Shown here in pieces: positions 34,918-43,068 of a stretch of DNA of 64,000 nucleotides (position 1 is its first letter; each line of letters begins with the position of its first letter). The position numbers were made by a program, and so were the translations under genes. The DNA is taken from contig CADCCZ010000001.1 in NCBI GenBank assembly GCA_902800045.1, positions 186,001-250,000 on the forward strand, written 5' to 3'. The notes under the pieces are model-generated. The model was not told the DNA's origin and did not search any database. It saw only the letters and a program-made list of their open reading frames with translations. Source of the DNA: an uncultured Bacteroidia bacterium (GTDB lineage: Bacteria; Bacteroidota; Bacteroidia; Bacteroidales; ML635J-15).

Positions 34918-36156
34918 CTATTGTCTAACCAGCATCTCGCAGAACTCCTTCAGTTCGTCATCCGAAGTGCGTTTTTGCATTATGAATAATTGTCCATTGT
35001 TAATTTCGCACTGGACATACCATTCCTGAACAACGACACCATTAATTACAAGTGCTGTATTGTGACCTGCTATCTCTCTGGTAAACTGCGACCAAAGTTG
35101 GCTTGCATCTGGTGTCAGCCGTACAATAATTGGAACATAGTCTTCTTCGTTCTGGCTGGAACCAGATGTTTCTACACTTTGTATTATCGGCTTGCCTCCC
35201 ATAACATTGGAACTGATGGCCGGTCCTTGTGATGTTGTCTTTTTCAATGCAAAAATTCTTGAGTTTTGCTGATTCTCATCTGCAGGCAACTCGCTTTTCA
35301 TAACAACGATAGAATCACTTTGCATCCACTGTTCCATAACTATTTTTGTGTCGTTTGGAGAAACAATCGTGTCGGCATAAACTTCCCAAAATTCCAGTTT
35401 GCCTTCGGACGTGAAGTCGTTTTCTGCACGGACATAAGTGGTAGGGCGCAAAGCAAAGTGGACAAGTAAAATTCCAATGCCAAACACAACTATCATACTG
35501 CCGAGGAAAAGTAGAAATGTGCGCAGACTCTTTGGCTGCGGTTTGCCGTCGTAGGACTCGATTTGGCGGATTACATCGTTGCAATGGCCGACAAAATTGC
35601 GATAAGCGAGAATAGCAAATGTCAGTAGTAGTAGCCCTACAAAGCAAATCGACCAGATTGCATTATAATTCGGTACCATATTATATTCGGCAATCGCACT
35701 TGTCAGGTAACCATTGTTCTTCAGGATGTGTACGAGTACAAACATAAAGCCAAGTGTCATAATAAAAACCGTATAGACGGCATATCCCGACTTCAGTTTC
35801 TGCATATTCTTTGAAAGTGTCAGCAAGTCGGCATTTTCCATTGCCTGTCGTTTCACATTCCTTGTAAGCCAAAGTTCGAATACAATTGAAAAGACCATCA
35901 GAAGCAGAAATGAAAGTCCGAATGGCAGAAGTTCTCCTAAAAATGTAAAGTAGGCAAACCCCAGAACTGCAAGGATAGGGTAGGCTATCATGACCGTCTT
36001 CCTGTATCGCGAGAAGTAGTTGGCATTGTCCTGGATAGTGGACTTCATTAGTCGCTCGTTGACGATTTCCTGCTGTTCGAAGCGCTGTTTCAGTTCTTCG
36101 TATTGCGCTTTCAGCTGGTCGAGTTCGTTCAGATTATTGTTTTCTTGATTTTCCAT
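34918..36156 (-). CDS. Membrane protein with C-terminal SecD-P1-head-like domain, probable sigma-factor partner
   Basis: A 412-residue protein. Residues 1-45 form a coiled coil (LDQLKAQYEELKQRFEQQEI). About six hydrophobic segments fall between about 53 and 240. The extracytoplasmic C-terminal part (about 330-412) reads VPIIVRLTPDASQLWSQFTR, then HNTALVINGVVVQEW and INNGQLFIMQK, which has the layout of the SecD P1 head subdomain (a TPxxAxxF helix followed by an ALVxxGxV strand). It lies 19 bases downstream of the ECF sigma gene and is probably co-transcribed. An anti-sigma or signal-sensing role is inferred from context only; no zinc anti-sigma motif is seen. Confidence 0.75.
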   Translation of the reverse strand: MENQENNNLNELDQLKAQYEELKQRFEQQEIVNERLMKSTIQDNANYFSRYRKTVMIAYPILAVLGFAYFTFLGELLPFGLSFLLLMVFSIVFELWLTRNVKRQAMENADLLTLSKNMQKLKSGYAVYTVFIMTLGFMFVLVHILKNNGYLTSAIAEYNMVPNYNAIWSICFVGLLLLTFAILAYRNFVGHCNDVIRQIESYDGKPQPKSLRTFLLFLGSMIVVFGIGILLVHFALRPTTYVRAENDFTSEGKLEFWEVYADTIVSPNDTKIVMEQWMQSDSIVVMKSELPADENQQNSRIFALKKTTSQGPAISSNVMGGKPIIQSVETSGSSQNEEDYVPIIVRLTPDASQLWSQFTREIAGHNTALVINGVVVQEWYVQCEINNGQLFIMQKRTSDDELKEFCEMLVRQ

Positions 36157-36175
36157 GATGATTCCCTTTCGTTTT

Positions 36176-36655
36176 TTACGACATTTTTACCAGTTTTTCC
36201 TTGATACGTGCCAGTCTTACGCCAACATTGTTGGGCGAGATGCCGATAATGGCTCCGATTTCGTCGTAGCTTATGCCTTCGAGCCAAAGCAGTATAAGGC
36301 TTCGGTCGATGAGGTCGAGGCGCGAGATGCGGTCGTAGAGGACGCGTATTTGCTGTGTTTGGGGATTGTCGGCCTCGTAGGGGTCGATGTTCACTGTCAG
36401 CGGGACGGTCTCGGGACGGCGGCGTTCCTTCTTGTCTTGGTTGATGGCTGTGTTCAGAGCTACGCGGTATATCCAGGTCTCTGCGCTGCTGCGACCTTCG
36501 TATTGGTCGAAGCCGTTCCAAAGTCGGATTAGGATTTCCTGGAACAGGTCGTCGATCTCGTCCTTGTTGGTCGAAAACATGTAGCACACCGTGTAGATGG
36601 TTCGTTTGTGCTGTCGTACCAGAAGTTCAAACTTATGTTCTTTGTCGTTGTTCAT
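36176..36655 (-). CDS. ECF RNA polymerase sigma factor
   Basis: A 159-residue extracytoplasmic-function sigma-70 factor. Region 2 is LVRQHKRTIYTVCYMFSTNK followed by DEIDDLFQEILIRLWNGFDQ, which contacts core RNA polymerase and the -10 element; WIYRVALNTAIN completes it. Region 4 is a helix-turn-helix, LLWLEGISYDEIGAIIGISP followed by NNVGVRLARIKEKL. It precedes a membrane protein gene by 19 bases, as sigma/anti-sigma pairs often do. A -7 box is at 36706-36713; the factor's own target promoters cannot be read here. The remaining upstream gap to 36855 shows no gene. Confidence 0.93.
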   Translation of the reverse strand: MNNDKEHKFELLVRQHKRTIYTVCYMFSTNKDEIDDLFQEILIRLWNGFDQYEGRSSAETWIYRVALNTAINQDKKERRRPETVPLTVNIDPYEADNPQTQQIRVLYDRISRLDLIDRSLILLWLEGISYDEIGAIIGISPNNVGVRLARIKEKLVKMS

Positions 36656-36705
36656 GATTCTTTTAATTTGTTCGTTTTCGTTGCAACGTTCATCATGTTA
36701 GACAA

Positions 36706-36713
36706 CAAAGGTA
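36706..36713 (-). promoter_or_regulatory. -7 box (TACCTTTG) for the ECF sigma operon
   Basis: TACCTTTG on the - strand matches TAnnTTTG, 50 bases before the sigma factor ATG. Confidence 0.5.
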
Positions 36714-36855
36714 AACGATTTATTACATGGGTATTGTATTTTTTTTCAAGAAACAATGTAAAATTTATGTGTAAAAAAAGAACGGGCACCAAATTCAAGT
36801 GGCTAAGGGTGTCGCAGATGAGGTATGGAAATGGGGAATGAAAAAATAGTTTTAT

Positions 36856-37560
36856 CTAGTCTATGCGTAATATAATCTCTCCTTTTTCGTTAATAATCAG
36901 CTTTTTGTTTTTGAAGTTTGTTACTAGGGCGTAACCATTGTAGAATGGTTCTACCATTAAGTATCGTTCGTTGTAAACAGCATTTCCCTGCAAGTCAATA
37001 TGAAACCATCCGTTGTTATCTTTTGCTGTGGCAAATGACTTATGGAAAATTCCTAGGTCCATAAATTCTTTGTCATTCAAGAATTTGCCTTTTGAATCGA
37101 TGTGTTTGCAGTGCCCGTTGGTTAACTTTACGCAAGCGAACCCATCTTTGAAATCGCCGACATATTTATATTTTTCGGGATATATTTGATTCCCATTTTT
37201 GTCAATGTGGAAATAGTTGTTTGAAAAATCTCTTACTACGCACTTTTCTTCTTGAAAATTCCCGCAGAATGCATAGTTCTCAGTGTAAACTCTCTGTCCG
37301 TTTGCATTTATATGAAAGCAGTTGCCTTCAAAATCAGTAACAGTAGATAACCCATCATAATATCCAAATGCACGTTTGTAACGTTCTTTGTAAATTGGTT
37401 CTCCTTGTGTGTTAATGTGATACCATCCGGTTTCGTCTTCAACAGGTGCAATTCCTGGGTCATGAAACTTTAATATTGACTTAAATTCTTTAAACAATGG
37501 TTTCCCTTGATGGTAAAACCGATTTTCTTCTTGGCTTGCATATATTTCTTTCCAGTTCAT
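36856..37560 (-). CDS. WG-repeat protein of the modification island
   Basis: A 234-residue protein without signal peptide, built from about seven WG/KWG-type repeats of about 23-25 residues with the pattern (G/N)WYHI(D/N)xxGxxIYxERYxxxxxFxxG; clear copies are GWYHINTQGEPIYKERYKRA, NYFHIDKNGNQIYPEKYKYV and GWFHIDLQGNAVYNERYLMV. Such repeats form beta-propeller-like binding modules of unknown function. Its start overlaps the carbamoyltransferase stop by 4 bases (ATGA), so it belongs to the same operon as the last gene. The conserved H in the W/F-H-I position of every repeat is unusual and may indicate metal or ligand binding. Confidence 0.82.
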   Translation of the reverse strand: MNWKEIYASQEENRFYHQGKPLFKEFKSILKFHDPGIAPVEDETGWYHINTQGEPIYKERYKRAFGYYDGLSTVTDFEGNCFHINANGQRVYTENYAFCGNFQEEKCVVRDFSNNYFHIDKNGNQIYPEKYKYVGDFKDGFACVKLTNGHCKHIDSKGKFLNDKEFMDLGIFHKSFATAKDNNGWFHIDLQGNAVYNERYLMVEPFYNGYALVTNFKNKKLIINEKGEIILRID

Positions 37561-39227
37561 TTTAATATCTCCAATTTACCGTTTATTACAATTCCGTCCA
37601 GATTCATGCGTTGTGCAGATGAGTAAGCTTGTTCTTTTGTGTGTACAATTGGTTCGCCTTGAGCGTTGAATGAAGTGTTGATAAGTGCGAGAACACCATA
37701 TTTTTTGTTCATGTATGTAAGCAAGCGGAACATGAACGGATTATCGTTTTCATTTGCAATTGTCTGTATTCTTGCCGTATTGTTTGCATGAACTACGCCT
37801 GCCAATTTTTCGTGATACTCCTTTTTCACAGTGAAATCCTGAAGCATAAAGCGAGACAGTTCGCTAATCTTTTGTCCTGTTACCTTTCGTGCGTTTTCGA
37901 GAAGCATGATTGGTGCTACAGGTCTGTACCATTCGCGTTTTTTGACTTCCATGCTGATTTTTTTTGAAAGTTCCTTGCTGTCGGCAAGTGCTACAAGGCT
38001 TCTGTTGCCCAAGGCCCGTGGTCCAGCTTCAGCTATGCCGTTACAAATGCCGACAATTTTATGTTTCATCAGCAAATCGGCAGTCGCTTTGATTGCGGAA
38101 TCGCTGACATCGCAGTTTTTTTCCGAAAGTCCGACATTGCATAAGTATGGACTGTGAACCTGAATCTTGTTTCCTTTTTCCATCTCCAAGAATGCTGCCG
38201 CGCCTATGCTCAACCCGCTGTCGTTGCAGCATGGTGCTATGAAGACATCCTTGAACAGACCGCTTTCAATTATCTTGGAATTTGTAACAATGTTTAAGGC
38301 GCAACCGCCACCATAGTATAGGTAGTCGCAATTGTATTTCTGCTGTAAGCTTTCCAGTTTTCCGAGTACAGCATTTTCAAAGATTCGCTGCAAGGTGGCG
38401 GCACAATCCTGCAAGAATTGGTTGTGAGTGTCAAATTCCTCGCACACGTTGCCGAAGCGTTCTTTTATTGAGGAGAGTATTTCTGTCCCGCTGTATTTTC
38501 CGCAGAAGTTGAAATAATTGTTTTCCTTGAGCCAGTTTTCAATATCCATATCATATTTTCCCCAGCTGGCAAAGCCCATCAGTTTGCCTGGCACTGAGCA
38601 ATGCTCGTATGGTTTTGCCCCAAGCATGCAAAATGACAGTTTGTTGTCGTTGAAGAACTTTGAGGCGAATCCCAAGTCTGTCCAGTTGTTTTCTATTAGT
38701 GATATTTTTCCATTGCGGAATAAAAATGCCGAGTAGTTTCCCAAGCTCGAAGCTCCGTCAAATGAGACAAGCAGGCTATTTTCCTTGAATGTACCGTAAA
38801 ATGGAACACATGAAAAAATATGCGCGAGTTCGTGCGGACAGCAAAAAGCATTTAAATATTTTCCGTTCCATCCTTCGGCATCATTATAATATGCCCGAGC
38901 AGGAATGAGTTGTGTCGAAAGTTGTTCCTGATGGTTTGCTTCGAAATGCAACCGTCCGCTTTGCGATATGAAGGAATTGCCAGTATAATCGTTTGCACAC
39001 ACAAGGTCAAACTCGTCGGGAAGCGCCAAAGTCTTACCATCGATAAGTTCTTCGATGAACAAGTCGAGCCGATTGTCATACTTTCTACGAGTATAGCGTT
39101 CGAGTTGTAGATATTGTATGATTTTCCCGTCCTGCATAAGGCAGAGGTTGTGGTCGTGGACAAAATATGGATATTTTCCACAGTTGCGGTCTTTGATGCC
39201 ATATATGGCTAATGTTGGTTTTGTCAT
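37557..39227 (-). CDS. NodU/TobZ-family carbamoyltransferase
   Basis: A 556-residue enzyme of the O-carbamoyltransferase family, which uses carbamoyl phosphate and ATP to carbamoylate sugars or natural products. The N-terminal Kae1/ASKHA-like domain has the metal-binding CPHELAHIFS (His132, His136), SFDGASSLGNYSAFL and YYGGGCALNIVTNSKI. The C-terminal domain has AEAGPRALGNRSLVALADS, EWYRPVAPIMLLENA and NTSFNAQGEPIVHTKEQAY, all hallmarks of this family. No close genes for nodulation or aminoglycosides are present; it sits between a radical SAM gene (gap 9) and a WG-repeat gene (overlap 4), which argues that the substrate is the product of this cluster. Confidence 0.92.
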   Translation of the reverse strand: MTKPTLAIYGIKDRNCGKYPYFVHDHNLCLMQDGKIIQYLQLERYTRRKYDNRLDLFIEELIDGKTLALPDEFDLVCANDYTGNSFISQSGRLHFEANHQEQLSTQLIPARAYYNDAEGWNGKYLNAFCCPHELAHIFSCVPFYGTFKENSLLVSFDGASSLGNYSAFLFRNGKISLIENNWTDLGFASKFFNDNKLSFCMLGAKPYEHCSVPGKLMGFASWGKYDMDIENWLKENNYFNFCGKYSGTEILSSIKERFGNVCEEFDTHNQFLQDCAATLQRIFENAVLGKLESLQQKYNCDYLYYGGGCALNIVTNSKIIESGLFKDVFIAPCCNDSGLSIGAAAFLEMEKGNKIQVHSPYLCNVGLSEKNCDVSDSAIKATADLLMKHKIVGICNGIAEAGPRALGNRSLVALADSKELSKKISMEVKKREWYRPVAPIMLLENARKVTGQKISELSRFMLQDFTVKKEYHEKLAGVVHANNTARIQTIANENDNPFMFRLLTYMNKKYGVLALINTSFNAQGEPIVHTKEQAYSSAQRMNLDGIVINGKLEILK

Positions 39228-39236
39228 GATTGCAGT

Positions 39237-40052
39237 CTATTTTTTATTAATGTTTTCGAAATGTTTAATTCTATACTCGTCGGTACAATTAGGACAAAGA
39301 TTGCAGATTTGTATGTTGCCTAAAAATTGCCGTTTGTATTCTACCAAATCATCGAAATTCATATTTCTTATTGAACCGATATTGTAGAGACCATTAATGT
39401 CGTTGCAGCATACTTGAATTAATCCATTTGTGTCAATGTATGTGTCAACAAAAAATGATGCACAAGTTTTTAGTTTGTATTTAAAGTCTGGAGGATATAA
39501 TAATCCAGCGCGTTTGTGAATGTGTTTTATGTAATGCCTATATCCGCCATATTGAAGTTTGTCTTGTACATCTATTGGTAGTTCATCATCGTTTGTATCT
39601 GTAATGATATTGAATACAATACGAGATTTGTATTTGTTTTCAATCAATGAGAAAAAATGAGGGAGGCGCGTCAGTTCTAATTTTTTAATAATGCTTATTT
39701 GTAATTTGTCAAGACCGTTTTCAAATAATTGAGAAATCAAGTTTTTGTTCAATAGGATGCCGTTAGTCATAATTGATGTGCCTCTTCCTGATTTGTGAAG
39801 TTTCTGAATGAATTCGATGCATAGCTCATGAGTTAGCGGTTCTCCAAATCCAGCAAAAAATACATCGCAGTCGGAGGGAAGCCAGTTGCACAAAATATCA
39901 AAAGTTTCTTTTGTCATTTTGCGATTAATCCGTTCAAATTTTTCACGTGGGCAAATGTAGCAATGCTTGTTGCAGATAGTTGTGATTTCAACATCGAACA
40001 TTTGTCTTCCGTTTAGCAGCACATTTTGCTTATCTATGTAAGTTTCAATCAT
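39237..40052 (-). CDS. Radical SAM/SPASM protein
   Basis: A 271-residue radical S-adenosylmethionine enzyme. The SAM-binding [4Fe-4S] motif CNKHCYIC (Cys27, 31, 34; CX3CX2C) is followed by the glycine motif FAGFGEPLTH. The C-terminal region has a Cys-rich SPASM-like set: CASFF, VCCND and ICNLCPNC, suited to auxiliary clusters used by peptide- or sugar-modifying members. It overlaps the GT-A-like gene by 4 bases and lies 9 bases before the carbamoyltransferase. Codon use is AT-rich compared with housekeeping genes nearby. A substrate cannot be stated; see the 37-residue peptide at 43069-43182 as a candidate. Confidence 0.9.
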   Translation of the reverse strand: MIETYIDKQNVLLNGRQMFDVEITTICNKHCYICPREKFERINRKMTKETFDILCNWLPSDCDVFFAGFGEPLTHELCIEFIQKLHKSGRGTSIMTNGILLNKNLISQLFENGLDKLQISIIKKLELTRLPHFFSLIENKYKSRIVFNIITDTNDDELPIDVQDKLQYGGYRHYIKHIHKRAGLLYPPDFKYKLKTCASFFVDTYIDTNGLIQVCCNDINGLYNIGSIRNMNFDDLVEYKRQFLGNIQICNLCPNCTDEYRIKHFENINKK

Positions 40053-40711
40053 AAGAATCTTCTGTTTAACATTGAAAAATCCTTTAAATGCAAGAAATAA
40101 GTATTGGACGTAATTTCGGAGAATTCGGATTCACGCCAAATGTTTATCACAAAATCATTAAGCCAATATTCTTTCAAGTTTCGAATATTGGGCGGTAAAA
40201 CAGATGCCCATAATAGTTCATCGTTTGGTTCTGAAACTTTTGCCGAAAAACTTTCTTCCATAATTCCTAACGAGCTTTCGTTCAAATAATATACGGCGCA
40301 ATTTACTATTGCCCAGTAATTGTTGATCCATGTGAATTTTGGATGTGGGGTTGAAAGACAATAGTTTGCAAACTTGTCGTCAATGGGTTTAATGTTGAAT
40401 GTGTCCCAGTCGATCCAAAGCACGTTCCCGAATTCATTTGCAGCGTTGTACATAATCCAATGTTTCATTTTGTGTTTTGTGTCGAATATAATTTCGGATG
40501 GCGCATCATCAAAAACTTTGTGAACATAGCATCCTTGATTTTTTAAAAAATCAGCAGATTCTTTGCTGTCTGCATAGCATATAAGCTGACTTCTGTAGTG
40601 CGGATTATGAGTTATAGAATCGCATACTTCCTGCTTGATTATATCGGATGATGCTAATTTCCCACCTTGAATATTTTTGTATAGTCCAGAAATAAGTGTA
40701 AGTTTGCTCAT
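40049..40711 (-). CDS. Small GT-A-like protein of the island
   Basis: A 220-residue cytosolic protein. It begins MSKLTLISGLYKNIQGGKLA and contains NEFGNVLWIDWDTFNIKPID, a D-x-D-type motif preceded by a hydrophobic strand as in GT-A nucleotide-sugar transferases, and later VNCAVYYLNESSLGIMEESF, where such enzymes have their acceptor loop. The fold is inferred from this pattern only and no specific family is recognised. It lies 32 bases downstream of the GT4-radical SAM gene and overlaps the following radical SAM gene (ATGA), so it is part of the same transcript. Confidence 0.7.
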   Translation of the reverse strand: MSKLTLISGLYKNIQGGKLASSDIIKQEVCDSITHNPHYRSQLICYADSKESADFLKNQGCYVHKVFDDAPSEIIFDTKHKMKHWIMYNAANEFGNVLWIDWDTFNIKPIDDKFANYCLSTPHPKFTWINNYWAIVNCAVYYLNESSLGIMEESFSAKVSEPNDELLWASVLPPNIRNLKEYWLNDFVINIWRESEFSEITSNTYFLHLKDFSMLNRRFL

Positions 40712-40743
40712 GATTTTGATTTTCTTGCTATGTGTTTGTAAAT

Positions 40744-42951
40744 TTATATTCTTTCCCTCCTCATGTTACATTTCCTGCAATTTTCACTATCTCCCCAGTT
40801 CTCTATGAATGTGCGATATTGTTCACCGTTCCACATCTCAAGCGGAGATAGGTCGTTTATGTTTCCAAAGTCGCCGAATTCTTTGCGCACTTCGGACGGG
40901 CAGCAGCAAATCTGATACGATCCGTCGTATTCTATCCATAGTTCTTTTCCGAGGAACTGGCAGAATGTGTCATTGCTGTCAATGTCGGGTTCGTCCAAGT
41001 CTATCGGGACGAAATTCTCCAGTTTGATTTTGCCTTTTGCCACATCGTTGCATTCACGGCAGACATCGTTCCATAGTTGGGCATTCTCTTTTGTGCGTAG
41101 CATCTCATTGTCCAGAGAGTCCGATGTTTTCCACAAGTGATGCCCTTTCACCCTGTCAATGCCATTTTCTATTGCCCACAGAATGATGTTTTTGAGTTCG
41201 TAAAGGTTAGACTTCATGAAAGTACACTGAAGCGAAACTGTGCTTTTCTTGCCTAGCTGGTTGCGAAGTTTAAGGTAGTGTTTGATATTCTGAAGTTGTT
41301 TCTCGGTGTTGATGCCGCACATAATTTTTTCGTTGATTTCCGGATTTATTCCATTTATGCTGAACTTTACGTCTGAAATTACTTCCAGAAGTTTCGGCGC
41401 CCAAAATTCAACGCCTTTAGGGAAGGTGCCATTGGTTGTAAGGTTCATTTTTACGTTATTTTTTTTGCACATGTCCACAAGTTCTTCGAAGTGAGAATAA
41501 AGTAAAGGCTCTCCCATTGTCGAAGGAATTATCTCTTCGAGTCCGTGAGGTGCTAAGAGGCTTATGGCCTTTTCAATAACGGACAATTCCATTTCGGGGC
41601 GATGGTTATTCTTCAGACGATGTCTGTTTTCGGCAGAAAAGGTGTCGCACATTTTGCAGTGCAGGTTGCATTTGTCTGGGTTTGTAATGAATGTGATTCT
41701 CCATGGTGCAGGACGATGAGGATAGGTTACTGATTTTTTTGAAAGATTCTCGTACTTTTGCATGCAGAATTCTGCATCTTCCTTTATTGAGCGCACTTGT
41801 TCGAGTGACGGTTTCAACGACAAGAGTTTCTGCGGGTTATTGACTATGTTCTGCATCTTTGAGCATAAGTCGTCTGCATTGCCAAGTTCAAAAGTATAGC
41901 CATCTTCGCCGTTGTGGACAAGTTCAGCCATGCCTCCTTTGTCGCTCGTCAAGATGGGAATCCCTGCGCATTGTGCTTCCTGTATTACGAGTGGCGCATT
42001 TTCAAGCCATATAGACGGACAAACTAAGATGTCGAATGAATCGAGAACTTTCTGTAAATCATCAGTATGATAACTACCTTTGAATTCTATACGATTGTCG
42101 GGGTATTTTTCCTTCAGTTCTCTGCCGTAGTTGTTTTCTGCATCGCCCCAAATGACAAGACGTGAATTGCCATTCAGCTTGCTGAAGGCCTCGCACAAAA
42201 TATGGATGCCTTTAGTGTATATAATACGTCCCATGAATCCGAATGTGATTGTGTCGTGCAAAAGTTTCGTTCGTTTGCAGATTTTGGAGACATTGAATCC
42301 GTATTTTGAGTAGAATATCTTGCTTTTGTCAACGCCCATATCGACGAAAAACTTTTCTAAAGTATGTGATGGTGCAAAAAATACATCTATGCAATCTATT
42401 ACCTGCTTGATGTGTTCCTCGCGTTCGCGTATCAATTCGAAGGCAAAATCTGGATTTTGGTAGTGGTAGGCGGCACAACGGGTGCATTGCTTCGTGTTGG
42501 GCAGAGGGCATATCTTCCAATTTTCGGGGTTAATCAACTGTCCGCGATGGCAGAACATCCAGAAATCATGAATTGTGAACAGTACTGGCAAACCGAATTC
42601 TCTTTTCGCAATAATCGGAATCTGCGTGGAAAGATGGGAGAGGTGTCCGATATGTACGACATCAGGTTTTACAAGCTTTACGTAGTCGCGAAACATGTTG
42701 TCAATCTTGGGGTTAAGGTACTTGTCGTAGAATGTCGCGTTTTCTGGTTCGTAATTGTTTATGCAACGGATTTTTACGCCATTGTCTTCGGAGTCGAAAC
42801 ACTCGTAAAGCGGCAAGTTCTTGTCCTCAATCCTGTGAAAGACAAATACTTCATTTCTTTTTGCCAGTTCTTGGGCTAGGTTATATGTGTAAACTTCCGA
42901 ACCGGCCATGTAGTAAGGCGGATAACCGTGGATAATTAATAGTATTCGCAT
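40744..42951 (-). CDS. GT4 glycosyltransferase-radical SAM/SPASM fusion protein
   Basis: A 735-residue two-domain enzyme. Residues 1-400 are a GT-B fold GT4: HGYPPYYMAGSEVYTYNLAQ at the N-terminus, GFMGRIIYTKGIHILCEAFS as the C-domain entry, and an E317-x7-E325 motif in WLENAPLVIQEAQCAGIP. Residues about 415-735 are a radical SAM domain with CNLHCKMC (Cys428, 432, 435), STMGEPLLYS as glycine motif, FSINGINPE, and a C-terminal SPASM set (CQFLG, ICCCP, ENCRKCN). The frame is continuous across the junction, so this is a true fusion. It is the first large gene after the peptide ORF at 43069-43182. A sugar-transferring and radical-modifying enzyme in one chain suggests both act on one substrate. 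Confidence 0.9.
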   Translation of the reverse strand: MRILLIIHGYPPYYMAGSEVYTYNLAQELAKRNEVFVFHRIEDKNLPLYECFDSEDNGVKIRCINNYEPENATFYDKYLNPKIDNMFRDYVKLVKPDVVHIGHLSHLSTQIPIIAKREFGLPVLFTIHDFWMFCHRGQLINPENWKICPLPNTKQCTRCAAYHYQNPDFAFELIREREEHIKQVIDCIDVFFAPSHTLEKFFVDMGVDKSKIFYSKYGFNVSKICKRTKLLHDTITFGFMGRIIYTKGIHILCEAFSKLNGNSRLVIWGDAENNYGRELKEKYPDNRIEFKGSYHTDDLQKVLDSFDILVCPSIWLENAPLVIQEAQCAGIPILTSDKGGMAELVHNGEDGYTFELGNADDLCSKMQNIVNNPQKLLSLKPSLEQVRSIKEDAEFCMQKYENLSKKSVTYPHRPAPWRITFITNPDKCNLHCKMCDTFSAENRHRLKNNHRPEMELSVIEKAISLLAPHGLEEIIPSTMGEPLLYSHFEELVDMCKKNNVKMNLTTNGTFPKGVEFWAPKLLEVISDVKFSINGINPEINEKIMCGINTEKQLQNIKHYLKLRNQLGKKSTVSLQCTFMKSNLYELKNIILWAIENGIDRVKGHHLWKTSDSLDNEMLRTKENAQLWNDVCRECNDVAKGKIKLENFVPIDLDEPDIDSNDTFCQFLGKELWIEYDGSYQICCCPSEVRKEFGDFGNINDLSPLEMWNGEQYRTFIENWGDSENCRKCNMRRERI

Positions 42952-42980
42952 ATTTTTATTTGTTCTTGAATCAGTTTAAA

Positions 42981-43006
42981 TGCCAATATGGATTCCCATA
43001 TTGGCA
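42981..43006. other. Perfect stem-loop between peptide ORF and fusion gene
   Basis: TGCCAATATGG-ATTC-CCATATTGGCA forms an 11-bp stem with a 4-base loop. No U tract follows on the - strand, so it is more likely an RNA stability or processing element than a full terminator. It lies 30 bases before the fusion gene start. Confidence 0.6.
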
Positions 43007-43007
43007 A

Positions 43008-43065
43008 AAGTCTCTATCGGCTAAGGATGCGCTTGTTGTTTTTGATCCTTCTCTTGTTGAGACTT
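43008..43065 (-). other. Nested inverted repeats after the peptide ORF, probable structured RNA
   Basis: Outer arms AAGTCTC (43008-43014) and GAGACTT (43059-43065) enclose inner arms AAGGAT (43023-43028) and ATCCTT (43045-43050). They can fold into one long interrupted hairpin immediately downstream of the peptide stop codon and adjoining the stem-loop at 42981-43006. Confidence 0.45.
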
Positions 43066-43068
43066 AGG

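Noticed and set aside
34985..35010. ATTGTCCATTGTTAATT resembling the intergenic short repeat
   Set aside because: It lies within the SecD-P1-like coding segment where INNGQLFI fits the expected strand-turn, so similarity to the repeat is probably chance.
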